This document shows positions 13,842 through 21,491 of a stretch of 39,314 nucleotides of DNA, piece by piece. The notes beneath the pieces are model-generated. The model ran no database searches. It was not told the DNA's origin and worked only from the letters and a program-made list of their open reading frames with translations. How positions within the stretch are numbered: position 1 is the stretch's first letter; each line of letters opens with the position of its first letter. The stretch is from DAITBA01 sp036824005 (GTDB lineage Bacteria > Pseudomonadota > Gammaproteobacteria > Burkholderiales > Rhodocyclaceae). Location of the stretch: assembly GCA_036824005.1 (NCBI GenBank), contig DAITBA010000026.1:1-39314 (forward strand), written 5' to 3'. The translations under genes were made by a program, and so were the position numbers.

Positions 13842-14828
13842 TCAGTTTGCCGGCGTCGCGCCGGCCGGTGACGACATGCCATGCACCGCTACGCCGTGAC
13901 GCACGGCGGTGAGCTCGGCGAGGATGGCGATGGCAATCTCCGGCGGCGTGCGACTGCCGATAGGCAGGCCCACGGGGCCGCGCAGCCGCGCGATGTCGCC
14001 GGCGGCGAGATCGAACTGGGCCAGCCGGTGCCGGCGTTTGTCGTTGTTTGCTTTCGAGCCCAGGGCACCGACGTACAAGGCGCGCGATTTCAGCGCCTCG
14101 AGCAGTGCCATGTCGTCGAGCTTGGGATCGTGGGTCAGGGCGAGGACGGCGCTGTGCTCGTCGAGTCCCATTGCCACCACCACGTCGTCCGGCATTTCGC
14201 GCACCACGCTCACGCCGGGAAGATCCCACGACAGGGCGTACTCCTCCCGCGGATCGCAGACGGTGACGGCGTAGTCGAGCGCCCGCGCCATGTCGGCGAC
14301 ATAGCGCGACAGTTGTCCGGCGCCGATGATGAGCAGCCGCCAGCGCGGCCCGAGCACCGTCGTCAGCGTGGCGCCGTCGAACCGGCAGGCGGCGTCCGCG
14401 GCTCCGGTGGCGAGCGCGACGGCGCCCGAGGCCATGTCGAGCGTGCGCGTGACGGTTTCGCCGCGGCCGAGCGCGCGCAGCAGCTCGGGCAGGGCGGAGC
14501 GACCGGACAGGGGCTCGAGCACGATCTGCAGCGTGCCGCCGCAGGGCAGGCCGAAGCGCGTCGCTTCGTTGGCGGTCGCGCCGTAGGTAGCCAGCTCGGG
14601 TTTGGCTGCCGCCAGCTCGCCGCGCTTGACCCGCTCGATGAGGTCGTCCTCGATGCAGCCGCCGGATACCGATCCGGCGAGCAGGCCGTCGCCGCGGATC
14701 GCGAGGAGCGAGCCGACGGGCCGCGGCGCGGAGCCCCAGGTGCGCACGACGGTGGCGAGGGTCGCCTTGTCGCCTGCTGCGACCCACGCGGCCGCCGTGG
14801 TCAGTACGTGGAGGTCGGTGCTATCCAT
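13842..14828 (-). CDS. XdhC/CoxI family protein
   Basis: A 328-residue member of the XdhC family, which binds molybdenum cofactor, helps its sulfuration, and delivers it to molybdenum hydroxylases. The N-terminal XdhC/CoxI part has VVRTWGSAPRPVGSLLAI and GSVSGGCIEDDL. The C-terminal Rossmann part has LLIIGAGQLSRYVADMARAL, AVLALTHDPKLDDMALLEAL and YVGALGSKANNDKRR, ending near GLPIGSRTPPEIAIAILAE. I use the ATG at 14828; an upstream in-frame TTG adds eight residues without a ribosome site. No molybdenum hydroxylase gene is in the window, so its client enzyme must lie elsewhere. It is divergent from dch across 187 bases. Confidence 0.82.
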   Translation of the reverse strand: MDSTDLHVLTTAAAWVAAGDKATLATVVRTWGSAPRPVGSLLAIRGDGLLAGSVSGGCIEDDLIERVKRGELAAAKPELATYGATANEATRFGLPCGGTLQIVLEPLSGRSALPELLRALGRGETVTRTLDMASGAVALATGAADAACRFDGATLTTVLGPRWRLLIIGAGQLSRYVADMARALDYAVTVCDPREEYALSWDLPGVSVVREMPDDVVVAMGLDEHSAVLALTHDPKLDDMALLEALKSRALYVGALGSKANNDKRRHRLAQFDLAAGDIARLRGPVGLPIGSRTPPEIAIAILAELTAVRHGVAVHGMSSPAGATPAN

Positions 14829-14926
14829 GTCACAGGATTCATTGCCGGGCAAACGAGTTCTCTGGCGCCGAGGCGCCGGACCCAGGGTGTTTGAGCCGTC
14901 GCGCTTGGGTGCCGGCGCCGAGATCG

Positions 14927-14988
14927 TTGCTCTTGTCCGGACGATGCAATATAATACCGTAATCTATCACAAAGTGCATTTTAGTGCA
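14927..14988 (+). promoter_or_regulatory. dch promoter with TGCA repeats
   Basis: A near-consensus promoter is visible: TTGCTC at 14927-14932, a 17-base spacer, and TATAAT at 14950-14955. TGCA sites lie at 14945-14948 (spacer end), 14975-14978 and 14985-14988. The last two form TGCA-N6-TGCA, also readable as the palindrome GTGCA-N6-TGCAC, sitting over the early transcribed region. The same TGCA word recurs around the bzdN promoter. Control by a BzdR/BoxR-type benzoyl-CoA-sensing repressor is a reasonable inference. Confidence 0.6.
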
Positions 14989-15015
14989 CAGAACGCACGG
15001 GACAGGGAGCCGAAG

Positions 15016-15789
15016 ATGTCTGAATACCGCTTCATTCAATACGGCGTCCAGGACGACGTCATCACGATCACCATCGCCAGGCCGCCGCAGAATGTCCTCG
15101 ACATCGCGACGATGGAGGAGATGAGCGACGCCCTCGATCGCGTGGCCGCGGACGGGTCGGCGAAGGTGCTCGTCGTCACGGCGGCGGGCGAGCGCGCGTT
15201 CTCCGCCGGTGTCGATGTCGTCGATCATACGCCCGACAAGGTGGACCGGATGATCGAGGTCTTCCACGGCATGCTCACGCGTCTGCTGTCCATTCCGATT
15301 CCTACCGTCGCGGCGGTCAATGGTGCTGCGCTGGGTGGCGGCTGCGAGTTGGCGATCGCCTGCGACATGATCGTCGCCGCCGAGCACGCGAAGTTGGCGC
15401 AGCCCGAGATCAAGCTTGGCGTCTTCCCGCCGATTGCCGCCATCCTGCTGCCGAAGATCCTGCCCATGCCCAAGGCCATGGAACTGTTGCTCGGCGGCGG
15501 CGCGGTCGATGCGCAGGAGGCAGCACGCCTCGGACTGGTCAATCGGGTCTTCGCCAAGGACGGCTTTGACCGTGAGACGAGGGCGTTTCTCGGTCAGTTC
15601 CTGTCGTTGAGCCGCGTGGCGCTGGTGCATACCAAGCGCGCCATACGGCAGGCGTCGGGGCGTTCCTACGCCGAGGCGCTTCCCGTCGTCGAGCAGCTGT
15701 ACCTGCAGGAATTGATGGCGACGGAGGATGCGAAAGAGGGATTGAACTCCTTCATCGAAAAGCGCAAGCCGGTGTGGAAGAACCGCTGA
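15016..15789 (+). CDS. dch: Cyclohexa-1,5-diene-1-carbonyl-CoA hydratase
   Basis: This crotonase-fold enzyme (Dch, BzdW) is expected to hydrate the diene product of benzoyl-CoA reductase to 6-hydroxycyclohex-1-ene-1-carbonyl-CoA. The 257 residues equal the usual Dch length. The oxyanion-hole segments are ERAFSAGVDVVDHTPDKVD and AAVNGAALGGGCELAIACDM; AQPEIKLGVFPPIAAILLP follows. The HTPDKV stretch and the missing general glutamates of ordinary enoyl-CoA hydratases suit Dch, but the separation from a generic hydratase leans on context. I use the ATG at 15016 after AGGGAGCCGAAG; the much longer open frame upstream runs through the promoter and antisense to xdhC. In Azoarcus this gene lies between bzdV and bzdX; here it is about 3 kb beyond oah. 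Confidence 0.85.
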   Translation: MSEYRFIQYGVQDDVITITIARPPQNVLDIATMEEMSDALDRVAADGSAKVLVVTAAGERAFSAGVDVVDHTPDKVDRMIEVFHGMLTRLLSIPIPTVAAVNGAALGGGCELAIACDMIVAAEHAKLAQPEIKLGVFPPIAAILLPKILPMPKAMELLLGGGAVDAQEAARLGLVNRVFAKDGFDRETRAFLGQFLSLSRVALVHTKRAIRQASGRSYAEALPVVEQLYLQELMATEDAKEGLNSFIEKRKPVWKNR

Positions 15790-15832
15790 CCGGCGCACAG
15801 TCCAGCCCACATCGGCGAGATCGGAGGAGACC

Positions 15833-16579
15833 ATGCAGTTGATCAACAGGGTGGCCGTCGTCACCGGCGCCGCGCAGGGCATCGGCGCCAGCGTGGCGCT
15901 CGCCTACGCGCGGGAAGGGGCGCGCATCGGCGTCGTCGATCTGAACCTCGAGGCGGCGGAGAAAGTGGCGGCAGCGATCCGCGGAAATGGCGGGGATGCA
16001 CTGGCCATCGCCTGCGATGTGTCGGAGCGCGCCGCGGTCGATGCGATGGCGGCGGCGGTGCAGGAACGCTTCGGGCGCATCGACATCCTGGTCAACAACG
16101 CCGGCATCACGCGCACGGCGATGCTGCACAAGATGACCGAGGCGCAGTGGGATGCGGTCATCGACGTGCATCTGAAGGGTAGCTTCAACTGCCTGCAGGC
16201 GGTTGCGGGCGGCATGATGGAACGCAGGTATGGTCGCATCATAAATGTGACGTCGGCCGCCGGCGTGCTCGGTACGATCGGCCAGATCAACTACAGCAGT
16301 GCCAAGGCGGGCATCCTCGGGCTGACCAAGTCGGCGGCGCGGGAACTTGCGAAGCACGGCATCACGGTCAATGCCATCGCACCGGGCGCCGCGACGCAGA
16401 TGACCGAGGTCATCCGCACCGACGAGCGCTTCAAGGAGAAATACCTGGAGCGCATTCCCATGGGGCGCTGGGCAGAGCCCGACGAGATCGCGCCGGTGTT
16501 CGTCTTCTTTGCCTCCGATGCCTCGAGCTACGTCACCGGCCAGGTGCTGGCCGCGGATGGTGGCATGACAATTAGATGA
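15833..16579 (+). CDS. SDR family oxidoreductase (FabG-like)
   Basis: A 248-residue classical SDR. It shows VAVVTGAAQGIGAS (cofactor loop), an Asp after the second strand (VVDLNLE, favouring NAD), DILVNNAGITR, INVTSAAG (Ser), YSSAKAGILGL (Tyr-x3-Lys) and the C-terminal YVTGQVLAADGGMTIR typical of FabG-like proteins. GGAGGAGA precedes the ATG. It starts 43 bases after dch and is probably in the same transcript. It could be a 3-hydroxyacyl-CoA dehydrogenase for the ring-cleavage product 3-hydroxypimelyl-CoA, or the counterpart of bzdZ; both are inference. Confidence 0.82.
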   Translation: MQLINRVAVVTGAAQGIGASVALAYAREGARIGVVDLNLEAAEKVAAAIRGNGGDALAIACDVSERAAVDAMAAAVQERFGRIDILVNNAGITRTAMLHKMTEAQWDAVIDVHLKGSFNCLQAVAGGMMERRYGRIINVTSAAGVLGTIGQINYSSAKAGILGLTKSAARELAKHGITVNAIAPGAATQMTEVIRTDERFKEKYLERIPMGRWAEPDEIAPVFVFFASDASSYVTGQVLAADGGMTIR

Positions 16580-16671
16580 GACTCTTCCCGCCGGGCCGTC
16601 CGTCGCGCCTGGCGCGAGTACCGATGCGTGCGGCTGCGCCGGCACATAAGCGCTTTTTTCGGGGCGTCGGT

Positions 16672-16699
16672 TTGACCGTGCCTCCCCTTTGGCGATAAA
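16672..16699 (+). promoter_or_regulatory. tpiA promoter candidate
   Basis: TTGACC at 16672-16677, a 16-base spacer and GATAAA at 16694-16699 form a plausible sigma-70 promoter in the 156-base gap before tpiA. It would start the tpiA-secG transcript about 30 bases upstream of the tpiA ATG. A T-run just upstream (CGCTTTTTT near 16651-16659) may end transcription from dch-SDR. Confidence 0.5.
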
Positions 16700-16735
16700 C
16701 TTTGCAAGTTTTATCAATCAGCCACCTTTATCGCC

Positions 16736-17491
16736 ATGACACGTCGAAAACTCGTCGCAGGCAATTGGAAGATGCATGGCAGCCTTGCCACAAACGCCCA
16801 GTTGGTCGGTGCTCTTGTCGGTGAGGTGCGCAGTGCCGGCGCCTCGGACTGTGCGGTGTGTGTGCCATTCCCCTACTTGGCGCAGACGCGCGATCTGCTC
16901 AAGGGATCGGCCATCGCATGGGGGGCGCAGAACGTGAGCCAGCATGCGCAGGGCGCCTACACGGGCGAAGTGAGCGGCGCCATGTTGGTGGACTTCGGTT
17001 GCCGCTATGCCATCGTCGGACATTCCGAGCGGCGCGCGCTCTATGGCGAAAGCAGCGAAACGGTCGCCGCGAAGTTCGTCGCTGCCCAGAAGGTGGGGTT
17101 GACGCCGATCCTGTGCCTGGGCGAGACCCTGGAGCAGCGCGAGGCAGGTGTTACGGCGAAGGTCGTTGCCGAGCAGCTCGATGCCGTGATCGCGGCGGCC
17201 GGTGTAGGCGCTTTGGCTGCGGCGGTGGTTGCCTACGAGCCCGTATGGGCCATCGGCACGGGTCGTACGGCGACGCCGGATCAGGCCCAGGAAGTACACG
17301 CGATGATCCGCGCGCGCGTGGCGGCCGGCGATGCCAAGGTGGCGAGCGGGCTTCAGATTCTCTACGGCGGCAGCGTCAAGGCGCAGAATGCGGCTGAGCT
17401 GTTCGCGATGGCCGACATCGATGGTGGACTAATCGGCGGCGCGTCGCTCGTCGCGGCCGACTTCCTCGCCATCGTGCGCGCCGCGGGATAG
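16736..17491 (+). CDS. tpiA: Triosephosphate isomerase
   Basis: This cytoplasmic glycolysis/gluconeogenesis enzyme interconverts glyceraldehyde 3-phosphate and dihydroxyacetone phosphate. The 251 residues have the usual TIM length and all catalytic residues: N10/K12 in AGNWKMHG, H96 in VGHSERR, and E168 in AYEPVWAIGTG with its mobile loop. The phosphate-binding GGSVKAQN and GGLIGGASL follow. The start is fixed by the canonical N terminus, although no clear Shine-Dalgarno precedes it. It is followed by secG, the standard betaproteobacterial neighbour. Confidence 0.97.
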   Translation: MTRRKLVAGNWKMHGSLATNAQLVGALVGEVRSAGASDCAVCVPFPYLAQTRDLLKGSAIAWGAQNVSQHAQGAYTGEVSGAMLVDFGCRYAIVGHSERRALYGESSETVAAKFVAAQKVGLTPILCLGETLEQREAGVTAKVVAEQLDAVIAAAGVGALAAAVVAYEPVWAIGTGRTATPDQAQEVHAMIRARVAAGDAKVASGLQILYGGSVKAQNAAELFAMADIDGGLIGGASLVAADFLAIVRAAG

Positions 17492-17554
17492 GGATAAGAC
17501 GCGAAGGGACGGTTGCCGCGGGCGGCCGCTGCGTGGGACTCGACAGGGATTCGT

Positions 17555-17923
17555 ATGGAGATTGCATTTCCGATCGTGCTTGCCGTTCATGTGCTGATCG
17601 GCATATCGATCATCGGGCTGGTGCTGCTCCAGCATGGCAAGGGCGCGGACATGGGCGCGGCGTTCGGTAGCGGCGCCTCGGGCAGTCTGTTCGGCGCCAC
17701 CGGTTCGGCAAACTTTCTCAGCCGGACGACAGCGGTTCTTGCGGCGGTGTTTTTCCTGACGAGTCTCGGATTGAGCTACATGGCGAGCAACAAGCCAGGT
17801 TCGGAGCGCAGTGTGATGGAAAGCGTCAAGCCGCAACCGGTCGCTCCGGCTGAGTCGAAGCCGGAAGCGCCCGAACCCGCTGCGCCGGGCGCGGATTCGA
17901 AGGCGAAAGATATTCCGAAGTGA
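17555..17923 (+). CDS. secG: Preprotein translocase subunit SecG
   Basis: This is the small membrane subunit of the SecYEG protein-export channel. The 122 residues hold two membrane helices: IAFPIVLAVHVLIGISIIGLV (shown as its first part) and FLSRTTAVLAAVFFLTSLGL. The conserved segment HGKGADMGAAFGSGASGSLFG lies between them. The Ala/Pro-rich tail after residue 85 is usual in this phylum. The ATG at 17555 is chosen since the helix begins right after it; the in-frame ATG 42 bases upstream adds a polar stretch with no family likeness. Confidence 0.93.
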   Translation: MEIAFPIVLAVHVLIGISIIGLVLLQHGKGADMGAAFGSGASGSLFGATGSANFLSRTTAVLAAVFFLTSLGLSYMASNKPGSERSVMESVKPQPVAPAESKPEAPEPAAPGADSKAKDIPK

Positions 17924-17964
17924 CCACGACGGCGTTGCTGGTTTAAGTTGAGGTGTGACCAGCG

Positions 17965-17970
17965 TATAAT
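17965..17970 (+). promoter_or_regulatory. -10 element of the tRNA-Leu/nuo promoter
   Basis: A perfect TATAAT lies 21 bases before the tRNA, giving a transcription start near 17977. A clear -35 is not visible (TTTAAG at 17 bases spacing is weak). Since the nuoA ATG is only 84 bases past the tRNA and no other promoter stands out there, the nuo operon may be read from this promoter through the tRNA. Confidence 0.5.
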
Positions 17971-17991
17971 CCGAACGCCTCGAAATTGACT

Positions 17992-18076
17992 GCCGACGTG
18001 GTGGAATTGGTAGACACACCATCTTGAGGGGGTGGCGGCGCAAGCCGTGTGAGTTCGAGTCTCACCGTCGGCACCA
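17992..18076 (+). tRNA. tRNA-Leu (anticodon GAG)
   Basis: The acceptor stem GCCGACG (17992-17998) pairs with CGTCGGC (18066-18072), followed by A and an encoded CCA at 18074-18076. The D-arm has GGTGGAATTGGTAGAC. The anticodon stem CCATC/GGTGG holds the loop TTGAGGG with anticodon GAG, reading CUC/CUU leucine codons. A long variable arm (CGGCGCAAGCCG) marks it as a class II tRNA. The T-arm GTGAG-TTCGAGT-CTCAC is perfect. It sits between secG and nuoA, as in other betaproteobacteria. Confidence 0.97.
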
Positions 18077-18160
18077 GAACAAGTGCGGGCCGCAGCCGGG
18101 GGGGCTGTGACCAGAAAAGCAAGACACTGACGATCCGACAGATATCAACGAGCCCGGGCC

Positions 18161-18535
18161 ATGCTGGAAGAATACTTTCCGATTCTCATGTTTGTGCTCG
18201 TCGGCATTGCCTTCGGCTTCGTGCCGATGATTTTCGGCTGGCTCCTCGGGCCGAATCGCCCCGACGCGGAAAAGCTATCTCCCTACGAATGCGGCTTCGA
18301 AGCGTTCGAAGATGCGCGCATGAAGTTCGACGTGCGCTACTACCTGATCGCCATCATCTTCATCATCTTCGACCTCGAGATCGCGTTTCTGTTTCCCTGG
18401 GCGACGATACTCGGCGAATTTGCCGAGTCGGAGTCGACCCGTCTGTTCGGTTTCTTCGAGATGTTCGTGTTTCTCGGAATTCTGCTGATCGGCTACATCT
18501 GGGCATGGAAGAAAGGGGCGCTCGATTGGGAGTAA
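18161..18535 (+). CDS. nuoA: NADH-quinone oxidoreductase subunit A
   Basis: This membrane subunit of respiratory complex I helps form the quinone-channel junction with NuoH and NuoJ. The 124 residues have three membrane helices: near residues 6-28, 62-85 and 95-115. The conserved cytoplasmic loop holds SPYECGFEAFEDARMKFDVR with the conserved Cys, and FLFPWATILGE follows the second helix. It opens the 14-gene nuo operon, 84 bases after tRNA-Leu and 3 bases before nuoB. Confidence 0.96.
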   Translation: MLEEYFPILMFVLVGIAFGFVPMIFGWLLGPNRPDAEKLSPYECGFEAFEDARMKFDVRYYLIAIIFIIFDLEIAFLFPWATILGEFAESESTRLFGFFEMFVFLGILLIGYIWAWKKGALDWE

Positions 18536-18538
18536 GCC

Positions 18539-19015
18539 ATGAGCATTGAAGGCGTGCTGCAAGAGGGCTTCATCACAACGTCCCTCGACAAGCTGATCAA
18601 CTGGACGCGCACCGGCTCCCTGTGGCCGGTCACCTTCGGTCTTGCCTGCTGCGCGGTGGAGATGATCCAGGCCGGTGTGTCCCGATACGACCTCGACCGC
18701 TTCGGCGTCATGTTCCGGCCCAGCCCGCGTCAGTCCGATGTCATGATCGTCGCCGGCACGCTGTGCAACAAGATGGCGCCTGCCCTGCGCAAGGTCTACG
18801 ACCAGATGGCCGAGCCGCGCTGGGTGATTTCCATGGGCTCCTGCGCCAACGGCGGCGGCTACTATCACTACTCGTACTCGGTGGTGCGTGGCTGTGATCG
18901 CATCGTGCCGGTGGACGTCTACGTGCCCGGATGCCCGCCGACGGCGGAGGCCCTGATCTACGGCATCATCCAGTTGCAGAACAAGATCCGGCGCACCAAC
19001 ACCATCGCCCGCTAA
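18539..19015 (+). CDS. nuoB: NADH-quinone oxidoreductase subunit B
   Basis: This peripheral-arm subunit carries iron-sulfur cluster N2, the last one before quinone. All four ligands are present in the 158-residue protein: adjacent C37/C38 in GLACCAVEM, C102 in GSCANGGGYYHYSYS, and C132 in VPGCPPTAE. The DRFGVMFRPSPRQSDVMIV segment is highly conserved. The length is typical for betaproteobacteria, and the gap to nuoA is 3 bases. Confidence 0.97.
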   Translation: MSIEGVLQEGFITTSLDKLINWTRTGSLWPVTFGLACCAVEMIQAGVSRYDLDRFGVMFRPSPRQSDVMIVAGTLCNKMAPALRKVYDQMAEPRWVISMGSCANGGGYYHYSYSVVRGCDRIVPVDVYVPGCPPTAEALIYGIIQLQNKIRRTNTIAR

Positions 19016-19038
19016 CCCGTTACCACGCCCCGAACGCC

Positions 19039-19644
19039 ATGAGCGCCAAGCTGGAATCGCTTTGTCAGAATCTACAAACGATATTGGGCGAGCGCATCGC
19101 CGCGCTGAAGTGCGAACTCGGTGAAGTGACACTGGAAGTGGCGTCGGTGCACTACCTGGATGTCGCACGCCTGCTGCGCGACCGACCGGAGCTGCGCCTC
19201 GACCAGTTGATCGACCTGTGCGGCGTCGACTACTCCAGTTATGGCGACGGCTCCTGGCAGGGCAGGCGATTTGCCGCCGTCAGCCATCTGGTATCGATCA
19301 AGAACAACTGGCGCCTGCGCCTGCGCGTGTTTGCCGACGACGACGAGTTCCCCGTCGTCGACTCCGTCACCGGCATCTGGCCCGTTGCCAACTGGTTCGA
19401 GCGGGAGGCCTTCGATCTTTACGGCATCATGTTCAGCGGCCACACCGATCTGCGCCGCATCCTCACCGACTACGGCTTCATCGGCCACCCGTTCCGCAAG
19501 GACTTTCCCATTTCCGGCCACGTCGAGATGCGATATGACCCGGATCAAGGCCGGGTGATCTATCAGCCGGTGACAATCGAGCCCCGCGAAGTGACCCCGC
19601 GCATCGTGCGCGAGGACACCTACGGCGACGCCGGCCGCGGATGA
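19039..19644 (+). CDS. nuoC: NADH-quinone oxidoreductase subunit C
   Basis: This 201-residue subunit of the complex I connecting module contacts NuoB and NuoD and has no cofactor. The family signature is NWFEREAFDLYGIMFSGHTD followed by DYGFIGHPFRKDFP. I choose the ATG at 19039; the in-frame ATG about 100 bases upstream overlaps nuoB. NuoC and NuoD are separate here, unlike the fused NuoCD of enterobacteria. About 100 bases separate it from nuoD, a longer gap than most in this operon, and I see nothing coding in it. Confidence 0.94.
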   Translation: MSAKLESLCQNLQTILGERIAALKCELGEVTLEVASVHYLDVARLLRDRPELRLDQLIDLCGVDYSSYGDGSWQGRRFAAVSHLVSIKNNWRLRLRVFADDDEFPVVDSVTGIWPVANWFEREAFDLYGIMFSGHTDLRRILTDYGFIGHPFRKDFPISGHVEMRYDPDQGRVIYQPVTIEPREVTPRIVREDTYGDAGRG

Positions 19645-19744
19645 AGGTGGGCACGGACATGGCTGGAGCCTACCTCGACATCATCGCGGCCCCGGCTGGC
19701 GCGACCAGCGGCGCGAAGCGCTGCAACAACGCTCGGAGCTGAAC

Positions 19745-20998
19745 TTGGCGGAGATTCGCAACTACACCATCAATATGGGACCGCAGCACCCGGCGGCGCA
19801 CGGTGTCCTGCGACTGGTGCTCGAACTGGACGGCGAGGTCGTCGTGCGCGCCGATCCGCACATCGGGCTGCTCCATCGGGCCACCGAGAAGCTCGCCGAA
19901 ACCCGGACCTGGGTCCAGTCGGTGCCGTATATGGACCGGCTCGACTACGTCTCGATGATGTGCAACGAGCACGCCTATGTCATGGCCATCGAGCGCCTGC
20001 TCGGTCTGGAGGTGCCGCTGCGCGCTCAGTACATCCGAGTGATGTTCGACGAGATTACGCGCATCCTCAATCACCTGCTCAACATCGGCACCCATGCCCT
20101 GGACGTCGGCGCCATGGCTCTGGTGCTCTACACCTTCCGCGAGCGGGAGGACCTCATGGACATCTACGAGGCGGTGTCGGGCGCGCGCATGCACGCGGCC
20201 TACTACCGCCCGGGTGGGGTGTATCGTGACCTGCCCGATGTCATGCCAAAGTACGAGGTCAACAAGTTCAAGAACGCCGAGACGGTGCGCCAGCTGAACG
20301 AAGCACGGCAGGGTTCGCTGCTCGACTTCATCGAGGATTTCACCAACCGCTTTCCGCGCTACGTGGACGAGTACGAAACCCTGCTCACCGACAACCGCAT
20401 CTGGAAACAGCGTACCGTCGGTATCGGCGTCGTATCGCCCGAGCGGGCGATCGCACTGGGCTTCACGGGCCCCATGCTGCGCGGCTCCGGCGTCGAATGG
20501 GATCTGCGCAAGAAGCAGCCCTACGAGGTCTACGACAAGGTCGATTTCGACATCGCTGTCGGCGTAAATGGCGACTGCTACGACCGCTATCTGGTACGCA
20601 TCGAGGAGATGCGCCAGGCCAACCGCATCATGAAACAGTGCGTGGACTGGCTGCGGCGCAATCCCGGGCCAGTGATCACGGACAACCACAAGGTGGCGCC
20701 GCCGTCCCGGGTGGAAATGAAGCAGAACATGGAAGAGCTGATTCATCATTTCAAGCTCTTCACCGAGGGCATCCACGTGCCGCCCGGCGAAGCCTATGCC
20801 GGCATCGAGCATCCCAAGGGCGAGTTCGGCGTCTACGCCATTTCCGACGGCGCCAACAAGCCCTATCGCGTCAAGCTGCGCGCGCCGGGATTTGCTCACC
20901 TCTCGGCCATGGACGAGATGGGCAAGGGGCACATGATCGCCGACGTCGTGGCCATCATCGGCACCATGGACATCGTTTTCGGCGAGATCGACCGCTGA
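19745..20998 (+). CDS. nuoD: NADH-quinone oxidoreductase subunit D
   Basis: This is the quinone-site subunit of complex I (49-kDa homologue). The 417 residues begin AEIRNYTINMGPQHPAAHG, the conserved NiFe-hydrogenase-like N terminus with the His of the quinone site (HPAAHG). DPHIGLLHRATEKLAE and MPPG-like segments follow, and the end is DIVFGEIDR. The start codon is TTG at 19745, with GGAG eight bases upstream; no in-frame ATG is compatible with the conserved N terminus except one inside it. The rare start codon and the long gap before it may lower its translation. Confidence 0.95.
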   Translation: MAEIRNYTINMGPQHPAAHGVLRLVLELDGEVVVRADPHIGLLHRATEKLAETRTWVQSVPYMDRLDYVSMMCNEHAYVMAIERLLGLEVPLRAQYIRVMFDEITRILNHLLNIGTHALDVGAMALVLYTFREREDLMDIYEAVSGARMHAAYYRPGGVYRDLPDVMPKYEVNKFKNAETVRQLNEARQGSLLDFIEDFTNRFPRYVDEYETLLTDNRIWKQRTVGIGVVSPERAIALGFTGPMLRGSGVEWDLRKKQPYEVYDKVDFDIAVGVNGDCYDRYLVRIEEMRQANRIMKQCVDWLRRNPGPVITDNHKVAPPSRVEMKQNMEELIHHFKLFTEGIHVPPGEAYAGIEHPKGEFGVYAISDGANKPYRVKLRAPGFAHLSAMDEMGKGHMIADVVAIIGTMDIVFGEIDR

Positions 20999-21017
20999 GT
21001 CCACGGCCCTGACCATC

Positions 21018-21491
21018 ATGCTGAGCGAAAACGCACTGAAAAGAATCGATCGCGAGATCGCGAAATATCCGGTCGAGCAGAAGCAGTCCGCGGTGATGTC
21101 GGCGCTTGCCATCGCCCAGGACGAGAAGGGCTGGCTGTCGAACGAGACCATGGAGTTCGTCGCGAGCTACCTGGGCATGCCCCCGGTCGCGGTGTACGAA
21201 GTGGCGACGTTCTACAACATGTACGACCTGCACCCGACCGGGAAGTACAAGCTCACCGTATGCACCAATCTGCCCTGCGCGCTCTCGGGCGGTGTACATG
21301 CCGCCGACTACATCAAGCAGAAGCTCGGCATCGATTTCAACGAAACCACGCCCGATGGTCTGTTCACCCTCAAGGAAGGCGAGTGCATGGGCGCCTGCGG
21401 CGATGCGCCGGTGCTGCTGGTCAACAACAAACGCATGTGCAGCTTCATGACGCCCGAGGCGATCGACAAGCTGCTCTCGGAACTGAAATAA
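21018..21491 (+). CDS. nuoE: NADH-quinone oxidoreductase subunit E
   Basis: This 24-kDa-type subunit of the NADH-oxidising module holds the [2Fe-2S] cluster N1a. The four ligands are C82 and C87 in CTNLPC and C123 and C127 in CMGACGDAP. The 157 residues have the usual helical N-terminal bundle (AIAQDEKGWLSNETMEFVA) and thioredoxin-like C-terminal domain. Its stop codon directly abuts the nuoF ATG. Confidence 0.96.
   Translation: MLSENALKRIDREIAKYPVEQKQSAVMSALAIAQDEKGWLSNETMEFVASYLGMPPVAVYEVATFYNMYDLHPTGKYKLTVCTNLPCALSGGVHAADYIKQKLGIDFNETTPDGLFTLKEGECMGACGDAPVLLVNNKRMCSFMTPEAIDKLLSELK

Noticed and set aside
14602..15015. N-terminal extension of the dch reading frame by 138 codons
   Set aside because: It crosses the dch promoter and is antisense to the start of xdhC; the family N terminus begins at 15016 after a ribosome site.
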